Shown: positions 27,537-37,298, counted from the first letter of the stretch. The stretch is 64,000 bases of DNA from Paracoccus sp. (in: a-proteobacteria) (GCF_030538655.1 NZ_JAUNTO010000005.1:62001-126000); one strand, 5' to 3'. Numbers and translations are program-made. Notes: a model not told the origin generated them from the sequence alone.

Positions 27537-28726
27537 GCCGCGATGTCATTCTGGCGCTGAATGCCGGGTCGTCCTCGTTGAAATTCGTGGTCTTTGCGGC
27601 GCAGGATGGCGACACCGCCCTGGCCGAAGGTCTGGTCGAGCGGATCGGCGGCGAGGGGGCCAGCATCCGCTTGCGCGATGCTGCGGGCGCTGATCTGCCG
27701 GTGGCGGCAGGTCAGCCCGCCGATCACGCCGCCGCGCTGCAACTGGCGCTGGACAGTCTGTCGGCGGCGCTGCCCGATGTGCGGGTGGTGGCCGTGGGGC
27801 ATCGCGTGGTGCATGGCGGCACCGCCTTTCGCGGCCCGGTGGTCGTCGATGATGCCGCAATGGCGCAGATCGAGGCGCTGCGCCCCTTTGCGCCGCTGCA
27901 CCAGCCGCATAACATCGCCGGTATCCGCGCCGCGATGGCGGCCTTTCCCGGTGTGCCGCAGATCGCCTGTTTCGACACCGCCTTTCATCGCACCCATCCA
28001 TGGGTGAACGATACCTTTGCCCTGCCCAGCAGCTTTTACGACGAAGGTGTGCGCCGTTACGGTTTCCACGGGCTGAGCTATGATTACATCACATCCGAAC
28101 TGCGCCGCATCGCGCCGCTGATTACGGCGGGGCGGGTGGTGATCGCGCATCTGGGCAATGGCGCGTCGATGTGTGCGGTGCAAAATGGGCGCTCGGTCGC
28201 CTCGACCATGGGGTTCACGGCGCTGGACGGGCTGCCGATGGGCAGCCGCAGCGGCCAGCTTGACCCCGGTGTGGTGCTGTATCTGATGGATCAGCGCGGC
28301 ATGACCACCGGCGAGGTGCGCCGCCTGCTGTATGAGAAATCCGGCCTGCTGGGCCTGTCGGGCGGGCTGTCGAACGATATGCGCACGCTGGAAGCCGCAG
28401 GCACGCCCGAGGCGCAGAAGGCCATCGACTATTTCGTGTTCCGCATTCAGCGGGAACTGGGCGCGATGGCGGCGGCCATGGGCGGCATCGACGCGCTGGT
28501 GTTCTGCGGCGGCATCGGGGAAAACTCGCGTCTGATCCGGGCGCGGGTGTGCGAGCGGACGGAATGGATGGGCCTTGAAATCGACCACGGCCGCAATGAC
28601 CGCAACGAAACCATCATCTCATCGGATATGTCGCGCGGTCATGTGATGGTCATCCCCACCAACGAAGGGCTGGTGATCGCCCGCGCGGCGCGGGATCTGT
28701 TGGCACTGGGGGGCCGCAGGGCGTGA
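27533..28726 (+). CDS. ackA: Acetate kinase
   Basis: This 397-residue ASKHA-fold kinase makes ATP from acetyl-phosphate or the reverse. It has the phosphate-1 motif LALNAGSSSLKF at 8-18, VGHRVVHGG, the substrate region FDTAFHRTHPWVNDTFALP, RRYGFHGLSY and HLGNGASMCAVQNGRSVAST. With the upstream Pta domain it forms an acetyl-CoA/acetate overflow or assimilation pair; butyrate or propionate as alternative substrates cannot be excluded. The start overlaps the pta stop by four bases. Confidence 0.93.
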   Translation: MSRDVILALNAGSSSLKFVVFAAQDGDTALAEGLVERIGGEGASIRLRDAAGADLPVAAGQPADHAAALQLALDSLSAALPDVRVVAVGHRVVHGGTAFRGPVVVDDAAMAQIEALRPFAPLHQPHNIAGIRAAMAAFPGVPQIACFDTAFHRTHPWVNDTFALPSSFYDEGVRRYGFHGLSYDYITSELRRIAPLITAGRVVIAHLGNGASMCAVQNGRSVASTMGFTALDGLPMGSRSGQLDPGVVLYLMDQRGMTTGEVRRLLYEKSGLLGLSGGLSNDMRTLEAAGTPEAQKAIDYFVFRIQRELGAMAAAMGGIDALVFCGGIGENSRLIRARVCERTEWMGLEIDHGRNDRNETIISSDMSRGHVMVIPTNEGLVIARAARDLLALGGRRA

Positions 28727-29150
28727 CGGGCGCCGCCAGGCGGTGGTGCGGATGATCGGCGGTTTTGCAGGCGCAGGGTCGCCGCATCGGGTGATTGATG
28801 CGCGGGTGACGCGGGCTGACCGCTGACCGTCATTAACGATACCGCCCGGTATGCTGGTCGCTGCTGCCGCGCGCGGCACGGGGCAAGCTGCTGGAGGCCG
28901 GGGAACGGATCGTGCGTGGCTGGCGATGCGGCGCAAGGGTGATCTGATCGTCGCTGATGTGGTGGCGACCGAAGCGACGGGGCAAGGGCTGATCCTGCGC
29001 GAACGCGTGCGGGGGGCGGCGCGGATGTGATCCGGGCGGCGAAGGCGGATCTTGTCATTCCCGGCGATGTGCCCGAAATGCAGTCAGGCTGACCCGGCCC
29101 GGCATCCCGCCGGTTATGGTCGGCAACGGGGGGCAAAGCTGGTGACGCAG
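28727..29150. other. 424-base region after ackA
   Basis: It holds no intact gene. A possible frameshifted remnant lies at 28851-29092. The first 120 bases are repetitive GC-rich sequence with no clear terminator. The 3' part contains the leader of the hydrolase gene. Confidence 0.4.
28851..29092 (+). pseudogene. Possible frameshifted gene remnant, family unknown
   Basis: An ATG at 28851 opens a 59-codon frame containing MRRKGDLIVADVVATEATG and LILRERVRGA. The frame stops at 29028-29030, but a one-base shift near 29020 continues into ADVIRAAKADLVIPGDVPEM and stops at 29090-29092. Codon use looks coding in both halves. I cannot name a family; a chance open frame in GC-rich DNA is a real alternative. 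Confidence 0.25.
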
Positions 29151-30011
29151 ATGACGTTTCACGCCCGCGACGGCGCGCGGTTGGCCTATCAGGACGAAGG
29201 GCGGGGCCTGCCCCTGCTGGCTTTGGCGGGGCTGACCCGTGACGGGCGCGATTTCGATTATCTGGCGCGCAAGCTGGGCGATACCGTGCGGCTGATCCGG
29301 CTGGACAGCCGCGGGCGCGGCGGGTCTGACTGGACCGGGCCGGACAGCTATACCGTCGGGCAAGAGGCGCAGGACGCGCTGGCCCTGCTGGATCATCTGG
29401 GGCTGGACCGCGCGGCGGTGATCGGATCGTCGCGCGGCGGTCTGCTGGGCATGGCGATGGTGGCCATGGCACCGGGGCGCGTGTCGGGCATTTGTTTCAA
29501 CGATGTCGGCCCTGTGATCGCACGCGACGGGCTGCTGCGCATCGGCCAGTTCATCGGTCTGCGCCCTGTCGTGCCGACGCTGGATAAGGTCGCCGATCAT
29601 CTGCCCGCCGCCATGCCCGGTTTCGCCAATGTTCCGGCGGAACGATGGGCCGATGAAGCCCTGCGCCATTATGTGCAGCAGGCCGATGGCGTCGGCCTGA
29701 CCTATGACCCGGCGCTGCGCATTGCCTTTGACAAGGCGATGGAGGCAGACCCCTTGCCCGACGCATGGCCGCTGTTCGATGCCTGCGCGGGCCTGCCGCT
29801 GGCGCTGATCCGGGGGGCGGGGTCGGACGTGCTGACCCGCGACATCGCCGCCGAGATGTGCCGCCGCCGCCCCGATCTGCTGTTCGCCGAAATCCCTGAT
29901 CGCGGCCACATCCCCTTTCTGGACGAGCCAGAGGCACTGGCGGTGATCCACGACTGGCTGGACCTGATCCGCACCGCCGCGCCGGTTCCTGTCGGTGGGG
30001 CAGGCACGTGA
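29151..30011 (+). CDS. Alpha/beta hydrolase
   Basis: This 286-residue cytoplasmic hydrolase begins TFHARDGARLAYQDEGRG. It has the oxyanion strand LLALAGLTRDGRDF, the nucleophile elbow VIGSSRGGLLGM (Ser in GSSRG) and the catalytic His in IPDRGHIPFLDEPEAL. It resembles enol-lactone/ester hydrolases of the alpha/beta fold, but the substrate cannot be deduced. In-frame GTG 29142 with GGGGGG upstream would add three residues, so the exact start is uncertain. It is separated by 142 bases from the sulfotransferase gene. Confidence 0.85.
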   Translation: MTFHARDGARLAYQDEGRGLPLLALAGLTRDGRDFDYLARKLGDTVRLIRLDSRGRGGSDWTGPDSYTVGQEAQDALALLDHLGLDRAAVIGSSRGGLLGMAMVAMAPGRVSGICFNDVGPVIARDGLLRIGQFIGLRPVVPTLDKVADHLPAAMPGFANVPAERWADEALRHYVQQADGVGLTYDPALRIAFDKAMEADPLPDAWPLFDACAGLPLALIRGAGSDVLTRDIAAEMCRRRPDLLFAEIPDRGHIPFLDEPEALAVIHDWLDLIRTAAPVPVGGAGT

Positions 30012-30153
30012 ATTCCTGAAACGGATTTGTATAAACAATTCAGCGTATTGAAGAATTTTCCCCGCCGCCGTCGCTTGGGGCTTGGCAATGGCTGCGCGTG
30101 ACGCTACCCATATTTTGAACTGAACTGTTCGTAATAAATATGGGAGAGGGTCG

Positions 30154-31170
30154 ATGCAAGCTGCCCTGCTGCTGGGGTCGGCCCGCTGTGGATCAACGCT
30201 GGTTTCACGGATCATCCGCCAGCACCCGGATGTGCTGAGCCTGTCGGAACTGTTCGTGGGGTTTGGCCCCTATGGCTATCGCCCCGATCTGTGCGACGGG
30301 CGCGGCTTTTGGCGGCATATGACGCAGGTGACGCCGCTGATGCGCCGTCTGGCCAACCCCGACACGATGCCGGACGAATTTCTGTATCACCACGTCAAGA
30401 AGCGCCGCCACGATCCGTTCAACTGCCCGCCGATGCTGAACATCATGTTACCGCATCTGTCCGACCGGCCCGATGATCTGCTGGATGCCCTTGGCGCCGA
30501 AGTGGTGACATGGCCGCTGCGGCCGCTGGCCGATCAGTATCGCGCGCTGATCGCGGCGCTGGACCGGCTGGTGCCGGGCGGGCCGCGCAAGGTCTGGGCC
30601 GAACGGTCGGGCGGGTCTCTGGTCGCGGTGCGCACGCTGCGGCGGATGTTTCCTCAGGCGCGGCTGGTGCTGTTGCGGCGCAGCGGGGCTGCCACGGCGT
30701 TAAGCCTGCGTCAGTTCACCATGGCCCGCCCGCCGGTCTGGCTGTGGAAAACCGGGCTGCCCTGGGTGAACACGCTGGACCCGCGGCACCATTTCGGGCG
30801 CGGTGCGATTTGGCCTGTGTTGTGTCAGATGGGGGGCCTGCCGGGGGTGAATCACCTGTTGACGAAACGGCCCTCGGTCGTGGACTGCGGGCGCTTCTGG
30901 TCAGAGATGATGCAGACCGCCGTGGCTGAACTGCGCGGGGCCGATGTGACGGTGATCCGCTATGAACAGATGCTGGCGGATCCGGCCCGGCAGATCGTGC
31001 GGTTGGGCACGGCGGTTGCGGGTAATGCGCCGCCCGGCTGGGTCGCGGCGACGGCGCATCTGCCTGTGGCGCGGCCTTCGCATCTTGATGCCTTGTCCGC
31101 CGCTGACCGCCGTGCCCTGCTGGCCGCCTGCGAACCGGGCGAGGCGGCGCTGGATACGCTTGACCCATAG
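30154..31170 (+). CDS. PAPS-dependent sulfotransferase family protein
   Basis: This 338-residue protein has the 5'-phosphosulfate loop near its N-terminus: LLGSARCGSTLVSRIIRQHP (about 6-25), followed by LSLSELF. The 3'-phosphate-binding region is in ARLVLLRRSGAATALSLRQF, where Arg and Ser fit. Bacterial members sulfate lipids (as in Stf0-like enzymes), polysaccharides or small metabolites; no signal peptide or membrane segment is evident. The ATG at 30154 follows GGGAGAGG. Acceptor unknown. Confidence 0.82.
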   Translation: MQAALLLGSARCGSTLVSRIIRQHPDVLSLSELFVGFGPYGYRPDLCDGRGFWRHMTQVTPLMRRLANPDTMPDEFLYHHVKKRRHDPFNCPPMLNIMLPHLSDRPDDLLDALGAEVVTWPLRPLADQYRALIAALDRLVPGGPRKVWAERSGGSLVAVRTLRRMFPQARLVLLRRSGAATALSLRQFTMARPPVWLWKTGLPWVNTLDPRHHFGRGAIWPVLCQMGGLPGVNHLLTKRPSVVDCGRFWSEMMQTAVAELRGADVTVIRYEQMLADPARQIVRLGTAVAGNAPPGWVAATAHLPVARPSHLDALSAADRRALLAACEPGEAALDTLDP

Positions 31171-31207
31171 CAGGCCGGGGCACGTTTGCGTGCCGGGACA
31201 ACCCGGC

Positions 31208-31243
31208 GTTCGCAGATTGCGAACGAATTTTGCGTTGTTCGCA
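31208..31243. promoter_or_regulatory. 17-bp palindromic operator plus extra half-site before doxX
   Basis: A perfect palindrome GTTCGCA-GAT-TGCGAAC spans 31208-31224, and a third copy of the GTTCGCA arm lies at 31237-31243. It is about 75-110 bases upstream of the doxX ATG, a typical operator position. The arrangement suggests a dimeric regulator such as LysR or TetR type; no regulator gene is adjacent. Confidence 0.6.
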
Positions 31244-31318
31244 GGGATGTTTCGCCTTATCTGCACCGGCCATAGCAGAAGGGCGCAGAGCCGCTGCAAC
31301 ATGACAACAGGAAAAGAC

Positions 31319-31708
31319 ATGTTCAAACAACTGACCACCTATGCGCCCACCATGCGCAGCCTATTGCGGATTATGGCCGCACTGATTTTTATGGCCCATG
31401 GCACGCAGAAGATCCTTGGCTTTCCGTCAGGGATGAACCCCGCTGCCTTTAGCCTGCCGTGGATCGCGGGCATCATGGAACTGATCGGCGGTGCCCTGCT
31501 GGTGATCGGCCTGTTCACCCGCCCGGTGGCGTTCCTGTTGTCGGGGCTGATGGCATCGGCCTATTTCATTGCCCATGCACCGCAAAATTTCTTTCCCACG
31601 CTGAATGGCGGTGATGCGGCGATTCTTTACTGTTTCGTGTTCCTGTATCTGGTCTTTGCCGGTCCCGGTCCGATCAGCGTCGATGCCAAGACCGGGCGCG
31701 ACAGCTAA
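31319..31708 (+). CDS. DoxX family membrane protein
   Basis: This 129-residue inner-membrane protein has four transmembrane helices. Family marks are LLRIMAALIFMAHGTQKILGF and LPWIAGIMELIGGALLVIG, followed by FTRPVAFLLSGLMASAYF. DoxX proteins are linked to thiol/redox stress and quinone-related functions, but their activity is poorly defined. The ATG at 31319 follows AGGAAAAG; an ATG at 31301 (MTTGKD) is in frame but lacks a good ribosome site. It appears monocistronic and is preceded by a clear palindrome. Confidence 0.88.
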   Translation: MFKQLTTYAPTMRSLLRIMAALIFMAHGTQKILGFPSGMNPAAFSLPWIAGIMELIGGALLVIGLFTRPVAFLLSGLMASAYFIAHAPQNFFPTLNGGDAAILYCFVFLYLVFAGPGPISVDAKTGRDS

Positions 31709-31743
31709 TCCCTGATGGCGCGGGCGGGCGATGCCTGCCCGCG

Positions 31744-32538
31744 TCAGATCACCATATGCCGCACCTTGGCCGAGACCCATTCGCTGATGATGACGGTGCC
31801 AAGGATCACCAGAATAATCAGCGACACCTGTGGCCAGGCCAGCACGTTCAGGCTGGATTGCAACTGCATCCCGATGCCGCCCGCACCCACCAGCCCCAGA
31901 ATCGCGCTTTCGCGGATATTGATGTCCCAGCGGAACACGCTGATGCCGTAGAATGTCGGCAGCACCTGCGGCACGATGCCATAGGTCAAAATCTGCCCCT
32001 GTGATGCGCCGGTGGCGGTGATCGCCTCGATCTGCTTGATGTCGGTTTCCTCGATCGCCTCATACAGCAGCTTGCCGATGAACCCGACCGAGCGGAAGCC
32101 GATGGCGATGATCCCCGCCAGAATCCCCGGCCCCAGAATCGACACCAGCAGCAGCGCCCAGATCAGCGAGTTGATCGAGCGCGAGGCGACGATGCAAAAC
32201 AGCGCAAAGGGGCGCAGCACCAGCCGCGACGGTGTGGTGTTGCGCGCCGCCAGAAAGGCCAGCGGCACCGCGATAATGATGCCCAGCGCCGTGCCCAGCG
32301 TGGCGATGTTGATCGTATCCCACAGCGGCGCCCACAGCCGTTCCATATAGGACCAGCGTGGCGGCACCGCCCGGCCCAGCAGATCGCCCGCCGCCTGCGG
32401 GGCGTCCCGGACAAAGCCCCAATTCGTGCGCGCCGTCATCAGGTTCCAGCACCAGACGAACAGCGCGACGGTGGCGAACCAGCCCGCCCAGATCAGCAGG
32501 CGCGTGCGCGGGGTGCGGTATTGCCAGACCTGATCCAT
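31744..32538 (-). CDS. phnE: Phosphonate-type ABC transporter permease (second PhnE)
   Basis: This ~264-residue permease has about six transmembrane helices and an EAA loop with ITATGASQGQILTYGIVPQV. The family-typical ESAILGLVGAGGIGMQLQSS follows. It pairs with the adjacent PhnE paralogue to form a heterodimeric channel. The ATG at 32538 overlaps the upstream stop (ATGA) and is preferred over an in-frame ATG at 32550. It is the last gene of phnD-C-E-E. Confidence 0.92.
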   Translation of the reverse strand: MDQVWQYRTPRTRLLIWAGWFATVALFVWCWNLMTARTNWGFVRDAPQAAGDLLGRAVPPRWSYMERLWAPLWDTINIATLGTALGIIIAVPLAFLAARNTTPSRLVLRPFALFCIVASRSINSLIWALLLVSILGPGILAGIIAIGFRSVGFIGKLLYEAIEETDIKQIEAITATGASQGQILTYGIVPQVLPTFYGISVFRWDINIRESAILGLVGAGGIGMQLQSSLNVLAWPQVSLIILVILGTVIISEWVSAKVRHMVI

Positions 32539-33335
32539 CACTGCACCCATTTGCGCAGATGCCCGGACGCGTATTCCGAGGCCATGACGATGGCGATGAT
32601 GATCAGCAAAATCGCCCCGGCGCTGGAATATTCATAGCGCGACAGCGAGGTGTTCAGCGTCGCCCCGATCCCGCCCGCGCCGACGATGCCGATGACGGCG
32701 GATTCGCGGAAGTTGATGTCCAGGCGATACAGCGACAACCCGATCAGCCGGGGCATCACCTGCGGCTGGATGCCATAGTTGATAAGCTGCATCCAGCTTG
32801 CGCCGGTGGCGCGGATCGCCTCGGCCTGTTTTTCGTCGATATCCTCGATGTCTTCAGCCAGCAGTTTGCCGATAAAGCCGATGGTGGAAAAGGCCAGGGT
32901 CAGGAACCCGGCAAAGGCCCCAAAGCCGAACAGCGCCACGAAAAAGATCGCCACGATGATTTCCTGCAAGGCGCGACTGACGGCGATGATGCTGCGGCAG
33001 ATCAGATACAGCCAGCGCGGCGCAAGGTTGCGCGCCGCCCCGATGCCAATGGGGATCGACACCAGAACCCCGACCACGGTCGAGGTCAGCGTCATGGTCA
33101 GGCTTTCGATCAGCCCCGCCGAAATGTCGCGCCAGCGGGTGGAGAAATCGGGCGTCAGAAAGCCGGTAACAAAGCGTTGCCCGCGTTCCAGACCGGCGGC
33201 CACGCGGGTCCAGTTCACCTCGATACTGCCGATGGCGGCGGCCAGATAGATCAGCGCGCCGACGCTCAGCGCGATGCGCCAGAACCGCGACCGGATCAGT
33301 TGCGGCGGGCGGCGCCATGTGGTCGGATAGGTCAC
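32538..33335 (-). CDS. phnE: Phosphonate-type ABC transporter permease (first PhnE)
   Basis: This 265-residue inner-membrane permease starts with GTG at 33335, which overlaps the phnC stop (GTGA). The EAA loop is [20 protein letters not shown], and [20 protein letters not shown] is the shared PhnE motif also seen in the next gene. The two copies are clearly paralogous. Substrate could be phosphonate, phosphite or phosphate esters. Confidence 0.92.
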   Translation of the reverse strand: MTYPTTWRRPPQLIRSRFWRIALSVGALIYLAAAIGSIEVNWTRVAAGLERGQRFVTGFLTPDFSTRWRDISAGLIESLTMTLTSTVVGVLVSIPIGIGAARNLAPRWLYLICRSIIAVSRALQEIIVAIFFVALFGFGAFAGFLTLAFSTIGFIGKLLAEDIEDIDEKQAEAIRATGASWMQLINYGIQPQVMPRLIGLSLYRLDINFRESAVIGIVGAGGIGATLNTSLSRYEYSSAGAILLIIIAIVMASEYASGHLRKWVQ

Positions 33336-34159
33336 AGGGCCTCCAGCAGTTTTTCGCGGGCTTCGCGATCGTCATCCTCGGCCTGTGCGTCCTCGTCGGC
33401 GGATTTGCGCATGGCGGCCCAGTCTTCTTCGCCGTAAATCGCGGTCAGGGCGGGGCCGGTCAGCTCGGCGGGCGCGCCGTCAAAGACGATCTGCCCGGCG
33501 CGCAACCCGATGATGCGGTCGGTGAATTGCTGCGCCAGCATCACATCGTGGATGTTGATGATCGCCGGCAGGCCGCGTTCGCGGCAGATTTCCACGATCA
33601 GCCGCATGATCTGGCGGCTGGTTTTCGGGTCGAGGCTGGCGGTGGGTTCATCGACCAGCAGCAATTCGGGGTCCTGTTCCAGCGCGCGGGCGATGCCGAC
33701 CCGCTGCCGCTGGCCGCCCGACAGGGCGTCGGCGCGTTTATCGACATGCGGCGACAGGCCCACCCGATCCAGCAACCGGAACGCGTTCTGCACATCGGCG
33801 GGCGGAAAGCGCCGCGTCAGGCTGCGCCAGAACCCGACATAGCCCAGCCGCCCCGACAGCACGTTTTCCATCACTGTCAGCCGTTCCACCAGCGCATATT
33901 CCTGAAAGATCATGCCGATGCGGCGGCGTGCCCGGCGCAGATCTCCCGCGCGCAGGCGGGTGATGTCGGTGTCATTCAGCCGCACGCTGCCGCTGGTCGG
34001 TTCCACCAGCCGGTTGATGCAGCGGATCAGCGTCGATTTTCCAGCCCCCGACGGCCCGATCAGCCCCAGGACCTGCCCGGCGGGGATGGTGAATGACGCA
34101 TCCGACAGCGCCTTGTCGCCGGTGCGATAGGTTTTGGTCAGGTTTTCGACGGTCAACAT
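33332..34159 (-). CDS. phnC: Phosphonate-type ABC transporter ATPase PhnC
   Basis: This 275-residue cytoplasmic ATPase has Walker [14 protein letters not shown], signature [15 protein letters not shown], Walker [13 protein letters not shown] and the switch His in [11 protein letters not shown]. The stretch [28 protein letters not shown] (two adjoining halves) is characteristic of PhnC. The ATG at 34159 follows AAGGG; a TTG at 34174 is rejected. A hairpin separates it from phnD. Confidence 0.94.
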   Translation of the reverse strand: MLTVENLTKTYRTGDKALSDASFTIPAGQVLGLIGPSGAGKSTLIRCINRLVEPTSGSVRLNDTDITRLRAGDLRRARRRIGMIFQEYALVERLTVMENVLSGRLGYVGFWRSLTRRFPPADVQNAFRLLDRVGLSPHVDKRADALSGGQRQRVGIARALEQDPELLLVDEPTASLDPKTSRQIMRLIVEICRERGLPAIINIHDVMLAQQFTDRIIGLRAGQIVFDGAPAELTGPALTAIYGEEDWAAMRKSADEDAQAEDDDREAREKLLEAL

Positions 34160-34180
34160 CGGCGGCCCTTTCAAATGAAA

Positions 34181-34206
34181 GACAGGCAGGGTCGCCCCCG
34201 CCTGTC
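34181..34206 (-). terminator. Intercistronic hairpin between phnD and phnC
   Basis: GACAGGC (34181-34187) pairs with GCCTGTC (34200-34206). After one mismatch, three inner G-C pairs close a TCGC loop. Read on the minus strand it is followed by TTTCATTT. It lies 17 bases after the phnD stop and would attenuate phnC-E-E relative to phnD. Confidence 0.75.
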
Positions 34207-34223
34207 CGTCATGATACGAAAAA

Positions 34224-35177
34224 TCAGTTGCAGGTATAGGTCACGCCCATCGCCTCGTCGATCTGGCGGATCACCGACCAATGTTCCTGAAAGCTGATCG
34301 GAATGAACTGGGTTTCGCCCTGCGGGGCGAATTCGGTTTCCAGCCCGGTGCCGGTCCAGTCAAAGCTGAAAAACGCCTCTTTGATCTTGTCCTGCAATTC
34401 GGGCGTCAGGTTATAGACGACGCCATAGCCGGTGGTCGGGAAGGTGTCGGATTTATACACCGTGACCAGATCGTCCTTGTTCACCACACCGCGCGCGGCC
34501 ATGCGGGTCAGGACCGAATTGGCGATGGCGGCGGCGTCGTAATCCTTGTTCGCGACACCCAGGATCGAGTTGTCATGCCCGCCCGAAAACGCCGGAGTAT
34601 AGTCGCGCTCGACCTGCAAATCGAATTCCGATTCCAGCAGAGCCTGCGGCGCCTTGAAGCCTGAATTCGAGGTTTCCGAGGTAAAGGCCAGCTGGCGGCC
34701 TTTCAGATCGGACAGTTCGGTGATGCCGCTGTCGGGATAGGTGATGATTTCCATCTCGTATCCATACGACCCGTCGGCATTCGCCATCATCGCAAAGGGG
34801 CGAAAGCCCGAACAGGCCACGGCAATCGCGTTGCCGCCGGTGTTCACACCGGCAATGTGCAGACGACCGGCGCGCATGGCTTCGTATTGCGCGGCATTGT
34901 TTTGCACCGGAAAAAATTCAACCGACTTGCCGGTGACGTCGCTCAGGTGGTCCAGAAACTCTTTCCACACATCGACGTAAACCGCCGGATCTTCGACCGG
35001 GGTATAGGCAAAGATCAGCGTGGCGGGGTCAACCTGCTGCGCCGGGTCCGCTGGAATATCTGCCACAAGGTCGCCATCAGCGTCGGTATAGCGGGGGTCC
35101 AGCGCGAATTCGGCGCTGGCGGGGATGGCGATCAGACTGGCCAATGCGGTGGCTGCGGCAAGGCGAAAGATGGTCAT
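34224..35177 (-). CDS. phnD: Phosphonate-type periplasmic binding protein PhnD
   Basis: This 317-residue binding protein has a signal peptide ([20 protein letters not shown], cut near SAEF). The PhnD fold shows [54 protein letters not shown] and the ligand loop [13 protein letters not shown] (Ser/Thr oxyanion contacts). It is probably induced by phosphate starvation through the Pho-box array about 48 bases upstream. No C-P lyase (phnG-M), phosphonatase or ptxD gene is in the window, so the ligand is unresolved. Confidence 0.93.
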   Translation of the reverse strand: MTIFRLAAATALASLIAIPASAEFALDPRYTDADGDLVADIPADPAQQVDPATLIFAYTPVEDPAVYVDVWKEFLDHLSDVTGKSVEFFPVQNNAAQYEAMRAGRLHIAGVNTGGNAIAVACSGFRPFAMMANADGSYGYEMEIITYPDSGITELSDLKGRQLAFTSETSNSGFKAPQALLESEFDLQVERDYTPAFSGGHDNSILGVANKDYDAAAIANSVLTRMAARGVVNKDDLVTVYKSDTFPTTGYGVVYNLTPELQDKIKEAFFSFDWTGTGLETEFAPQGETQFIPISFQEHWSVIRQIDEAMGVTYTCN

Positions 35178-35224
35178 CGGATGCTCCGGTTTGACAGGGT
35201 TTCGATGGGGTGTAGGGGTGTCGG

Positions 35225-35264
35225 ATGACGCTTTTGCGACCGAAATGCGACGGTTTCGCGACAA
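35225..35264 (-). promoter_or_regulatory. Four-heptamer Pho-box array upstream of phnD
   Basis: On the minus strand four heptamers stand exactly 11 bases apart: TTGTCGC, CCGTCGC, CGGTCGC and GCGTCAT. They are separated by AT-rich four-base spacers GAAA, ATTT and AAAA. This is the architecture of two tandem Pho boxes (CTGTCAT-N4-CTGTCAT). The array ends 48 bases before the phnD ATG, so PhoB-type activation is expected. Confidence 0.78.
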
Positions 35265-35473
35265 TCCGTCGCCGCCCCCGTCAGCGAAGCGGGCGGGCGG
35301 TGCGCAGGCGCACCCTGCGCAGTCGATGATGAACAGCAGTCAAGGCAATCTGTCGGGCCGTCCTGGGCCGCGCCGCAATGGGTGCCGGGGCGACTCCAGG
35401 GCGCTGTTGTCAGACCCGGTGGCGCCGGGCCGACAGGGGGCCGCCGTGGTCGTGATCGCCGGGCGGCGTGGGC

Positions 35474-35510
35474 GGGGCAGGGGGCGATCATTATCAACAT
35501 CCCCTGCCCC
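35474..35510 (-). terminator. Hairpin after fruA
   Basis: A perfect 10-bp stem, GGGGCAGGGG (35474-35483) with CCCCTGCCCC (35501-35510), has a 17-base AT-richer loop. It begins 14 bases past the fruA stop. No T-tract follows, so it may be a Rho-dependent or mRNA-stabilising end. Confidence 0.55.
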
Positions 35511-35524
35511 TCCTGCGCTTGTGG

Positions 35525-37273
35525 TCAGGTGGTCTGTGTGGCGGGCGTCGCCACCGGCCGCTTGACCGCCATCAGCGCCACGGCCGACACCAGCGTGCCG
35601 ACCAGCAGTGCGATGATGAACCCGGTCAGGTTGGTGACGGCGTTCGGGATCGGCAGCACGAACACCCCGCCATGCGGCACCCGCAGCGCCACGCCCAGCA
35701 CCATGCAGATCGCCCCGGCAATGGCCGACCCGGCGATCAGCGAGGGGATGACTCGCAGCGGGTCACGCGCGGCAAAGGGGATCGCGCCCTCGGTCACGAA
35801 GGCAAGGCCAAGGACGGCGGCGGCGTTGCCCGCCTCTCGCTCTTCGGGGGTAAAGATCGACGGGCGCAGCCGCGTGGCCAGCGCCAGCGCCAAGGGCGGG
35901 GTCATGCCCGCGCACATGACGGCGGCCATCGGCTGATAGATTTCCGCCGCGATCAGCGTGGTGCCGAACACATAGGCCGCCTTGTTGATCGGCCCGCCCA
36001 TATCGACGGCCATCATGCCGCCAAGGATCAGCCCCAGGATCAGCGCCGACGATCCTTGCATCCCCTTCAGCCATTCCGTCAGCGCGGCCAGTGCCTGCGC
36101 CGTCGGGCCGCCTACGACGTAATACATCAGCAGCCCGGTGATCGCCGTGGCCAGCAGCGGCAGGATCAGCACCGGCATCAGCCCTTGCAGCGTCTTGGGC
36201 AGGCGGATCACCCGGATCAGCGCCAGCACGGTATAACCGGCGATGAACCCCGCCACGATCCCGCCCAGAAAGCCTGCGCCGATGGTGCCTGCGATGACTC
36301 CGCCGGTCATGCCCGGCGCGATGCCGGGCCGGTCGGCAATCGAATAGGCGATATACCCGGCCAGCGCCGGAACCATCAGGGTAAAGGCACCGTTCGCGCC
36401 GATCTGGAACAGCGTCCAGCCCAGCGTGCCCTGATACTGATCCTCGTAAACATAGATGCCGCCCAGCGCAAAGGCGATGGCGATCAGCAGACCGCCCGCG
36501 ACCACAAAGGGCAGCATGAAGGACACGCCGGTCATCAGGTGTTTGTAAGCGCCGGCTTTATGCGCGGGCTGTGCGGTCTCGGCGGTTTGCGCGGCGGTGG
36601 CGCCTTGGGTCTGCGCCTCGGTCTGCGCGCGGCGGATCAGGCCCGCGCCATCGTTGATCGCGGGCTTGGTCGGGCCGGTGAACACCCGCTTGCCGGCAAA
36701 GCGCGACAGTTCCACCTGCCGGTCGGCGGCGATGATGACCAGATCGGCCTCGGCGATTTCATCCGGTGTCAACGCATCCTGAGATCCGACCGAGCCTTGC
36801 GTTTCGACGCGGATCGTATGGCCAAGCTGCCTGGCACCCTCGGTCAGCCCTTCGGCGGCCATAAAGGTATGGGCGATGCCCGTGGGGCAGGATGTGATGG
36901 CCACGATCTTCAGCGGGCCGTCTGCGGTGGCCGGGGTGCTGGCGGGCGTGGGTGCCGCTGCCGTGGCACCGCCGGATGCGGCAACCAGTTGCGACATCAC
37001 CGCGCCTGCGTTGTGCAGCAGCTCTTCCTTGGTCGCCCGCAGCACCGGCAGGGCGGTAAAGCGCCCGTCATCCACCGCGTCATCCACCAGCAGCACCGCC
37101 TGCGCCCCGGCAATGGCGGCGGTGTCCAGCGGGTCAACCACCCCGTCGGCGGTGTCCAGTTCGATGGCAATGCGGTGGCCCTGCGCAGCAGCGGCGTTTT
37201 TCAGCGCCTCACGCGACAGCACAGCATGAGTGCCCCGGTGGCGTGTTCCGATGACGGCTATGAAATCGGTCAT
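35525..37273 (-). CDS. fruA: Fructose PTS permease EIIBC (FruA)
   Basis: This 582-residue membrane transporter phosphorylates fructose to fructose-1-phosphate during uptake. Residues 1-100 are a degenerate IIB' domain, and after an Ala/Thr-rich linker the active IIB domain has phospho-Cys129 in [18 protein letters not shown]. The IIC domain (about 240-575) has about nine helices, with [18 protein letters not shown] and [19 protein letters not shown]. The ATG at 37273 follows an excellent AAGGAGAACGGG site. It is the last gene of fruB-K-A, 25 bases after fruK. Confidence 0.95.
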   Translation of the reverse strand: MTDFIAVIGTRHRGTHAVLSREALKNAAAAQGHRIAIELDTADGVVDPLDTAAIAGAQAVLLVDDAVDDGRFTALPVLRATKEELLHNAGAVMSQLVAASGGATAAAPTPASTPATADGPLKIVAITSCPTGIAHTFMAAEGLTEGARQLGHTIRVETQGSVGSQDALTPDEIAEADLVIIAADRQVELSRFAGKRVFTGPTKPAINDGAGLIRRAQTEAQTQGATAAQTAETAQPAHKAGAYKHLMTGVSFMLPFVVAGGLLIAIAFALGGIYVYEDQYQGTLGWTLFQIGANGAFTLMVPALAGYIAYSIADRPGIAPGMTGGVIAGTIGAGFLGGIVAGFIAGYTVLALIRVIRLPKTLQGLMPVLILPLLATAITGLLMYYVVGGPTAQALAALTEWLKGMQGSSALILGLILGGMMAVDMGGPINKAAYVFGTTLIAAEIYQPMAAVMCAGMTPPLALALATRLRPSIFTPEEREAGNAAAVLGLAFVTEGAIPFAARDPLRVIPSLIAGSAIAGAICMVLGVALRVPHGGVFVLPIPNAVTNLTGFIIALLVGTLVSAVALMAVKRPVATPATQTT

Positions 37274-37298
37274 CCCGTTCTCCTTTAATGTCCGGGCG

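Larger units (their letters stand above)
35178..35524. other. 347-base spacer between phnD promoter and fruA 3' end
   Basis: It contains the phnD leader and the Pho-box array near the phnD end. At the fruA end lies a GGGGCAGGGG/CCCCTGCCCC hairpin (35474-35510). The middle (about 35270-35470) is GC-rich with no gene I can support. Confidence 0.55.

Noticed and set aside
35468..37288. A ~600-codon open frame antisense to fruA
   Set aside because: Its composition (Gln/Arg/His-rich, no hydrophobic segments) is typical of antisense to a GC-rich membrane protein; fruA is unambiguous.
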